From Flavicella sp049625305 (GTDB taxonomy: Bacteria > Bacteroidota > Bacteroidia > Flavobacteriales > Flavobacteriaceae), in assembly GCA_049625305.1 (NCBI GenBank), contig JBMZVD010000070.1, positions 1-11,654 of the forward strand: a DNA stretch of 11,654 nucleotides, written 5' to 3'. This document shows positions 7,142 to 11,654 of this stretch, piece after piece; positions within the stretch are counted from its first letter, which is position 1, and each line of letters opens with the position of its first letter. Below the pieces are notes generated by a model. That model searched no databases. It saw nothing but the letters and a program-made list of their open reading frames with translations, and was not told the origin of the DNA. The translations under genes and the position numbers were made by a program.

Positions 7142-7170
7142 AAACGGTGCTGAAAGGCACCGTTTTTTTT
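7142..7170 (+). terminator. Rho-independent terminator after the Met-rich barrel gene
   Basis: A perfect 9-bp stem, AAACGGTGC (7142-7150) with GCACCGTTT (7157-7165), encloses the loop TGAAAG and runs into eight T residues (7163-7170). It lies 24 nt after the stop codon and separates the metal module from the deacetylase operon. Confidence 0.92.
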
Positions 7171-7173
7171 GTT

Positions 7174-7181
7174 TATATTTG
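7174..7181 (+). promoter_or_regulatory. Bacteroidota -7 promoter element for the deacetylase operon
   Basis: TATATTTG matches TAnnTTTG exactly, immediately after the terminator T-run, and ends 52 nt before the ATG at 7234. It would drive the deacetylase, the 35-residue protein and the symporter, and leaves a leader of about 45 nt. Confidence 0.5.
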
Positions 7182-7233
7182 AATTGATTTTAAAGGTTTT
7201 TAGACTTTTTTTTACTTAATAATACACCCTTTG

Positions 7234-9726
7234 ATGAAGTACTTTTCTTGTATGATAATGGCCTTTTTTATTGGTCTTAATGTTTTTTCTCAAGCTCCCG
7301 AAAAACTCAATTCCAATCAGATTTATGAGAGAATTCAAAGCTTGAATTTTTTTGGAACCGTTTTGTACATCGCAGCCCATCCCGACGATGAAAATACCCG
7401 CTTGTTATCCTATATTTCACACAAAGAAAATGCCAGAGCAGTCTATTTAGCACTTACGAGAGGGGGGGGTGGTCAAAATTTAATAGGACCAGAAATTCGT
7501 GAAACATTGGGAGTAATGCGAACTCAAGAATTGTTAGCAGCACGTTCTTTTGACGGAGCTGAACAACGCTTTGCAAGAGCTGTTGATTTTGGATATTCCA
7601 AAGTTCCTTCTGAAACTTTTAAGATATGGGATAGAAAAGCAGTACTAGGCGATGTTGTTTGGGCAATTCGAACTTTAAAACCCGACATAGTCATCAACAG
7701 GTTCGACCACAGAACACCTGGAACTACGCACGGGCACCACTCAGCTTCAGCCATGCTTTCAGTGCAAGCATTTGACTTAGCTGCTCAAAAATCAAGTTTT
7801 CCTGAGCAGCTCAAATACACAGAAATTTGGCAACCCAAACGACTATTTTTCAATACCTCATGGTGGTTTTATGGCTCAAAAGACAGATTCAATAAAGCAG
7901 GAAAGTCCCACATGCTTTCTTTTGATATTGGTACTTATTACCCACTCAAAGGAATGTCAAACAATGAATTAGCAGCTTTGGCAAGCAGTCAACATCGTTG
8001 TCAAGGTTTTGGACGTTTGTCTCAAAGAGGTAGTGAAAAAGAATACATAGAATTGCTCAAAGGAGAAATACCTAAAGACGGAAGTGAATTGTTTTCTGGA
8101 ATTGAAACTTCTTGGAGGCGTGTCAAAGGAGGGGCAGAAATAGCGGCAATCCTTGAACCCATACAAACCAATTTTAATTTTACCAATCCTTCGATGCACT
8201 TAGAGCAGTTGATTAAAGCCTATGCTTTGATTGTTGCCTTGGAGGATACCCATTGGAAAACGCTCAAAAAAGAAGCGATCACAGATATTATACTCGCTTG
8301 TGCAGGCTTATATCTTGAAGCTACTTCCAAAGAAGCCTCTACAAGTCCGAATGAATTAGTTGCGCTAAAAATAGAAGCAATAAATCGTTCAGAAGTCCCT
8401 ATGATACTAAAATCTTTGACTTTGCATCCTTCGGGTGAACAACGAGAAATAGGATTGAATTTAGAAGCTAACAAAAGGGAAAATTTGCAAGCTATGATCC
8501 AATTGCAAAATGAAGCCTATACAACACCTTATTGGTTGAAAAGTCCCGCTAGTAAAGGAATGTATTCGGTTGAAAATCCACTACATATTGGTTTGCCTAC
8601 TGCACCAAAAAACGTAAAAGTGTCTTTTGTTCTCAATCTATTCGGAACCGATATTGAGGTTGTCAAAGAGGTGGTATATCGTTTTTCAAAAAGAGACCAA
8701 GGCGAACTTTACCAACCCTTCGAAGTATTGCCAGTTGTTACCACAAAGATTGAGGAAAATGTGGTCTTATTTCCAAACGACCAAGCAAAGACGATTCACG
8801 TTGCTGTAAAGTCTGGAAGAGAAAACGTTGCAGGTAGCTTGTCTTTAGAGTCTAATGAGGGGTGGCAGGTGTCTCCAAAAAAGATACCTTTTGAATTGGT
8901 TGAAAAAGGAGAATTACAATCCTTTTCTTTTAAAGTTACACCTCCAAAAAATCAATCAGAAAGTGAATTGAAAGCCGTGGTTTCTCATGAGGGAGCAACT
9001 TACAGTCAAGAACTGATAGAAATTCAGTATCCGCACATTCCAAAACAATCCATGTTGCGTACTTCAAAGGCAAAGGTGGCACGTATGCAAATAGCAAAGC
9101 GAGGGACTCAAATCGGTTATATACAAGGGGCAGGAGATGCCATTCCGAAATGCTTGGAGCAAATAGGGTACTCTGTAACAGAATTGCAGCCTCGTGAGCT
9201 CAATGCAGAGCGTTTGAAAGCTTTTGATGCAGTAGTAGTTGGAATCCGCGCCTACAATACTTTGGACGATTTACACTTCCATCAAAAAGAGTTATTGGAC
9301 TATGTCAAAAATGGGGGTAATTTGATTGTGCAATACAATACTGCAGGACGCAGAGGAATTGATGTAAAAGCTCCTTTTGAATTGAAGATTTCAAGAGACC
9401 GTGTGACGGACGAGCAAGCTGAGGTTCGTTTTTTAGCACCCGAGCATCCATTGTTGCACAGCCCAAATAAAATTTCTTCCAAGGATTTTGAAGGGTGGGT
9501 ACAAGAACGAGGTCTTTATTTTCCAAACAGTTGGTCCAAAGAATATACACCGATACTTTCTTTAAACGATGCAGGAGAAACTCCAAAAAATGGAAGTCTT
9601 TTGGTCGCTCCTTATGGAAAAGGAAATTATATCTATACCGGATTGAGCTTTTTTAGAGAATTACCTGCTGGTGTACCTGGAGCCTATAAACTTTTTGCTA
9701 ACTTGTTGTCTTTAGAAAAACGATAA
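7234..9726 (+). CDS. Secreted LmbE/PIG-L zinc de-N-acetylase with C-terminal GATase-like domain
   Basis: The 830-residue product starts with a signal peptide (1-20, ending VFSQ). The LmbE/PIG-L domain (about 38-300) has AAHPDDE (47-53), whose His49 and Asp52 bind zinc while Asp51 is the expected base, and HGHHSAS (166-172), which supplies the third zinc ligand, probably His169. By family it removes acetyl from an N-acetylated sugar or sugar conjugate. The middle (about 370-620) looks like beta-sandwich domains. The end (about 627-825) resembles a ThuA/GATase-like Rossmann domain: IGYIQGAGDAIPKCLEQIGY (627-646), VVVGIRAYNT and GGNLIVQYNT. A TTG at 7231 could extend it by one residue; I chose the ATG at 7234. 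Oddities are a G8 tract (7462-7469) and Gly78 where homologs I recall have Asp or Glu. It shares an operon with the next two genes. The substrate is unknown. Confidence 0.92.
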   Translation: MKYFSCMIMAFFIGLNVFSQAPEKLNSNQIYERIQSLNFFGTVLYIAAHPDDENTRLLSYISHKENARAVYLALTRGGGGQNLIGPEIRETLGVMRTQELLAARSFDGAEQRFARAVDFGYSKVPSETFKIWDRKAVLGDVVWAIRTLKPDIVINRFDHRTPGTTHGHHSASAMLSVQAFDLAAQKSSFPEQLKYTEIWQPKRLFFNTSWWFYGSKDRFNKAGKSHMLSFDIGTYYPLKGMSNNELAALASSQHRCQGFGRLSQRGSEKEYIELLKGEIPKDGSELFSGIETSWRRVKGGAEIAAILEPIQTNFNFTNPSMHLEQLIKAYALIVALEDTHWKTLKKEAITDIILACAGLYLEATSKEASTSPNELVALKIEAINRSEVPMILKSLTLHPSGEQREIGLNLEANKRENLQAMIQLQNEAYTTPYWLKSPASKGMYSVENPLHIGLPTAPKNVKVSFVLNLFGTDIEVVKEVVYRFSKRDQGELYQPFEVLPVVTTKIEENVVLFPNDQAKTIHVAVKSGRENVAGSLSLESNEGWQVSPKKIPFELVEKGELQSFSFKVTPPKNQSESELKAVVSHEGATYSQELIEIQYPHIPKQSMLRTSKAKVARMQIAKRGTQIGYIQGAGDAIPKCLEQIGYSVTELQPRELNAERLKAFDAVVVGIRAYNTLDDLHFHQKELLDYVKNGGNLIVQYNTAGRRGIDVKAPFELKISRDRVTDEQAEVRFLAPEHPLLHSPNKISSKDFEGWVQERGLYFPNSWSKEYTPILSLNDAGETPKNGSLLVAPYGKGNYIYTGLSFFRELPAGVPGAYKLFANLLSLEKR

Positions 9727-9735
9727 ACTGATTTT

Positions 9736-9843
9736 ATGGCTACAAATAAATTCAAATGGAAACCAATGTATACAGCAGTGTTACTTGCCAATATATTTTA
9801 TGTTGTGGTTTTTTATTTCATTATGAAACGTTTTACTTTTTAA
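9736..9843 (+). CDS. 35-residue single-helix membrane protein
   Basis: This short gene fits exactly between its neighbours, with 9 bp on either side. The product has a basic N-terminus (KFKWK, 5-9), one hydrophobic helix (about 13-30, TAVLLANIFYVVVFYFIM) and a short basic tail ending in KRFTF. The basic ends do not give a strong positive-inside orientation. It is too short for most gene finders. Exact operon spacing, a hydrophobic helix of membrane-spanning length and a position directly before a sodium:solute symporter argue for a real gene. Small membrane subunits encoded just before symporters of this superfamily are known elsewhere (the YhdT-PanF arrangement), so an accessory or stabilising role is plausible, but that is inference. 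I recall similar short proteins in flavobacteria. No similarity to a characterised family is claimed. Confidence 0.75.
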   Translation: MATNKFKWKPMYTAVLLANIFYVVVFYFIMKRFTF

Positions 9844-9852
9844 ATATAGTCT

Positions 9853-11526
9853 ATGCAAACGATTGATTGGATTGTCCTATTAGGAACCTTATTGTGTATT
9901 GTTGTCTACGGAGTATACAAGACTCGAGGTTCGCAAAGTGTCACTGATTTCGTTAAAGGAGGAAGTAGTGCCAATTGGTGGACGATTGGTCTCTCGGTCA
10001 TGGCCACGCAAGCAAGTGCGATTACTTTTTTGTCAACCCCCGGTCAGGCCTTTCACGACGGAATGGGCTTTGTGCAATTTTATTTTGGATTACCATTGGC
10101 CATGATTATCATTTGTATGGTCTTTATTCCGATATACCACAAGTTGAATGTTTTTACTGCCTATGAGTTTTTAGAGCAGCGTTTTGATTTGAAAACAAGG
10201 ACGCTAACGGCTATTTTGTTTTTGGTACAGCGTGGTTTGGCTGCAGGGATTACTATTTTTGCACCTGCGATTGTTTTGTCTGCTGTTTTAGGATGGAGTC
10301 TGATATCTTTGAATATATCCATCGGTGTTTTGGTAATAATCTATACTGTTTCGGGAGGTACAAAGGCAGTAAGTGTGACGCAAAAACAACAGATGGCCAT
10401 CATTTTTTCAGGAATGTTTGTCGCTTTTTATCTGATTCTAGAGTACCTGCCTGAAGACATTTCCTTCGGAAAAGCATTGGAAATTGCTGCGATTAGTGGC
10501 AAAATGGATATTTTGGATTTCTCTTTTGATTTGAATAACCGCTATACAATTTGGACGGGGCTTTTAGGAGGGACTTTTTTGATGCTTTCTTATTTCGGAA
10601 CCGATCAAAGTCAAGTACAACGCTATTTGTCCGGTAAGTCTGTTCGAGAAAGTCAAATGGGGATGCTTTTTAACGGTTTGTTAAAGGTGCCTATGCAGTT
10701 TTTTATTTTATTGGTAGGGGTATTTGTATTCGTTTTTTATCAGTTCCATACAGCTCCTTTGCATTTCAACCCTAAGGTAAATTCAGAAGTTTTTGAAGAT
10801 GTTCAAAAAGAACAGTACATTGAATTAAAAGCGCAGCACCAAATAATCGAATCGCAACGTAAACAATTATTACACAAAGAGCTCACTCCTGAAACGATCG
10901 TTAAAATTAAAGCTTTAAATGAGCGCGATAGGCTTTTGAAAACGGAGGTGAAAACTTTGATCCAAGAGGCAGATGCGAGCATTGAAACAAACGATAAAGA
11001 TTATGTTTTTTTACATTTCATTCTCAACAACCTACCTCGTGGATTGATAGGTTTGTTATTGGCTGTTATACTTTCGGCAGCAATGTCTTCAACTGCATCT
11101 GAATTGAATGCCTTGGCTTCTACTACTGCTCTAGATTTGTACAAGCGAAACAATAGGGAACCAAAATCAGAAGCGCATTATGTCAAGGCCACACGTTGGT
11201 TTACTTTTGGTTGGGGTATTGTAGCTATTTTAGTAGCATGTGTCGCCAATCTATTCGACAATTTGATACAATTGGTCAATATCATAGGATCTATTTTCTA
11301 CGGCAATGTCTTGGGGATATTCTTGTTGGCTTTCTTTGTAAAAAAGGCACGCGGAAATGCTGTCTTTTTCGCAGCGATTTTCACTCAGATTTTTATAGTC
11401 ATCGTATGGTTTTTGGACTTGTTACCTTATTTATGGCTGAACCTTTTGGGATGTGTAACTGTGATGATTTTGGCTATTTGTATGGGAGGTTTTCAAAAAA
11501 AAACTCAACTAAATAAAGCTATTTAA
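9853..11526 (+). CDS. Sodium:solute symporter (SSS/SSF family) with large hydrophilic insert
   Basis: The 557-residue product is a sodium-coupled symporter of the inner membrane with about 13 helices. It shows the SSS-typical helix 2, GLSVMATQASAITFLSTPG (46-64), the loop YFGTDQSQVQRYLSGK (247-262), and the sodium-site helix LSAAMSSTASELNALAS (407-423). Between helix 8 (about 275-297) and helix 9 (about 396-423) lies a charged segment (about 301-385) with coiled-coil-like heptads (about 314-375). With the family's usual external N-terminus this loop would face the periplasm. I recall comparable inserts in Bacteroidota members of the family. Being in an operon with a secreted de-N-acetylase suggests that it imports the deacetylated product, perhaps an amino sugar or a derivative; the substrate cannot be read from sequence. 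The ATG at 9853 is 9 bp after the preceding stop. Confidence 0.94.
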   Translation: MQTIDWIVLLGTLLCIVVYGVYKTRGSQSVTDFVKGGSSANWWTIGLSVMATQASAITFLSTPGQAFHDGMGFVQFYFGLPLAMIIICMVFIPIYHKLNVFTAYEFLEQRFDLKTRTLTAILFLVQRGLAAGITIFAPAIVLSAVLGWSLISLNISIGVLVIIYTVSGGTKAVSVTQKQQMAIIFSGMFVAFYLILEYLPEDISFGKALEIAAISGKMDILDFSFDLNNRYTIWTGLLGGTFLMLSYFGTDQSQVQRYLSGKSVRESQMGMLFNGLLKVPMQFFILLVGVFVFVFYQFHTAPLHFNPKVNSEVFEDVQKEQYIELKAQHQIIESQRKQLLHKELTPETIVKIKALNERDRLLKTEVKTLIQEADASIETNDKDYVFLHFILNNLPRGLIGLLLAVILSAAMSSTASELNALASTTALDLYKRNNREPKSEAHYVKATRWFTFGWGIVAILVACVANLFDNLIQLVNIIGSIFYGNVLGIFLLAFFVKKARGNAVFFAAIFTQIFIVIVWFLDLLPYLWLNLLGCVTVMILAICMGGFQKKTQLNKAI

Positions 11527-11535
11527 TTGAGTTTT
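11500..11535. terminator. Bidirectional hairpin terminator overlapping the symporter stop codon
   Basis: A 16-bp stem (11500-11515 with 11520-11535) has one C/A mismatch (11509) and loop AAGC. On the plus strand it is followed by only four T (11532-11535), while on the minus strand it runs into nine T (the A-run 11495-11503). It should stop the convergent gene strongly and the symporter transcript more weakly. The left arm codes for the last symporter residues and the stop codon lies in the right arm. Confidence 0.8.
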
Positions 11536-11542
11536 ATAAGAA

Positions 11543-11564
11543 GGTGCTTATTTAATTAAGCACC
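11543..11564. repeat. 8-bp hairpin at the end of the convergent gene
   Basis: GGTGCTTA (11543-11550) and TAAGCACC (11557-11564) form a perfect stem with loop TTTAAT, overlapping the stop codon of the minus-strand gene. Neither side has a good T-run, so it is probably an mRNA 3-prime structure or an auxiliary to the neighbouring terminator. Confidence 0.55.
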
Positions 11565-11654
11565 CCATTCTTTAAGTGATGCTTGGTTCATTTTGACATA
11601 GTCTTGGTTGCCAGCTTTCTCTGCATAAAGCATCGATTTCTTAGCAATTTTTAT
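11556..11654 (-). CDS. C-terminal end of a DUF2911-like protein, cut off by window edge
   Basis: The frame is open from the right edge (11654) to a TAA at 11558-11556, giving the last 32 residues. They read IKIAKKSMLYAEKAGNQD and then YVKMNQASLKEWGA. This resembles the conserved end of flavobacterial DUF2911 proteins as I recall them, where a tetratricopeptide-like helical tail ends in KAGNxDYVKMN followed by KEW. DUF2911 proteins are usually secreted, about 280 residues long and of unknown function. The assignment rests on a short fragment. The reading frame is supported by the strong minus-strand terminator starting 21 bp beyond the stop. Confidence 0.62.
   Translation of the reverse strand: MKIAKKSMLYAEKAGNQDYVKMNQASLKEWGA

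Overview
The window is AT-rich chromosomal DNA from a member of the Flavobacteriaceae (Bacteroidota). Three things point there: the protein families and their order (glycosyltransferase, orphan HsdR-N protein, holA, MORN-repeat protein, mnmA, menA), the near absence of Shine-Dalgarno sequences, and repeated copies of the Bacteroidota housekeeping promoter element TAnnTTTG just upstream of genes. I see no phage, transposon, CRISPR, tRNA or rRNA signal. No stretch longer than 300 bases lacks a gene.

Layout. Positions 1-741 (minus) hold a family 2 glycosyltransferase whose C-terminus is cut off by the left edge. Positions 834-1277 (minus) encode a stand-alone PD-(D/E)XK protein of the HsdR N-terminal type. 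It is divergent from holA (1361-2362, plus), the clamp-loader delta subunit. Then come a secreted MORN-repeat protein (2424-3167), mnmA (3222-4409, tRNA 2-thiouridylase) and menA (4463-5356, menaquinone prenyltransferase). This left half is core metabolism.

The middle (5448-7117) is a probable metal (copper-like) module. It has a 129-residue membrane-anchored protein with a C-x9-C-x3-C motif, followed by an outer-membrane beta-barrel with 39 methionines in 376 residues and many histidines. A perfect 9-bp inverted repeat lies over the probable promoter of the barrel gene, and a strong intrinsic terminator closes the module.

The right part (7234-11526) is a tight three-gene operon with 9-bp gaps: a secreted LmbE/PIG-L zinc de-N-acetylase with a C-terminal GATase-like domain, a 35-residue single-helix membrane protein, and a sodium:solute symporter with an unusual ~85-residue hydrophilic insert predicted to face the periplasm. 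I infer that an N-acetylated compound is deacetylated outside the cytoplasm and the product imported with sodium. The operon meets a convergent gene (11556-11654, minus; only its last 32 residues, resembling the C-terminus of DUF2911 proteins) at a hairpin terminator that overlaps the symporter stop codon.

The candidates most worth follow-up are the Cys-motif/Met-rich barrel pair with its operator-like repeat, and the deacetylase/micropeptide/symporter operon.
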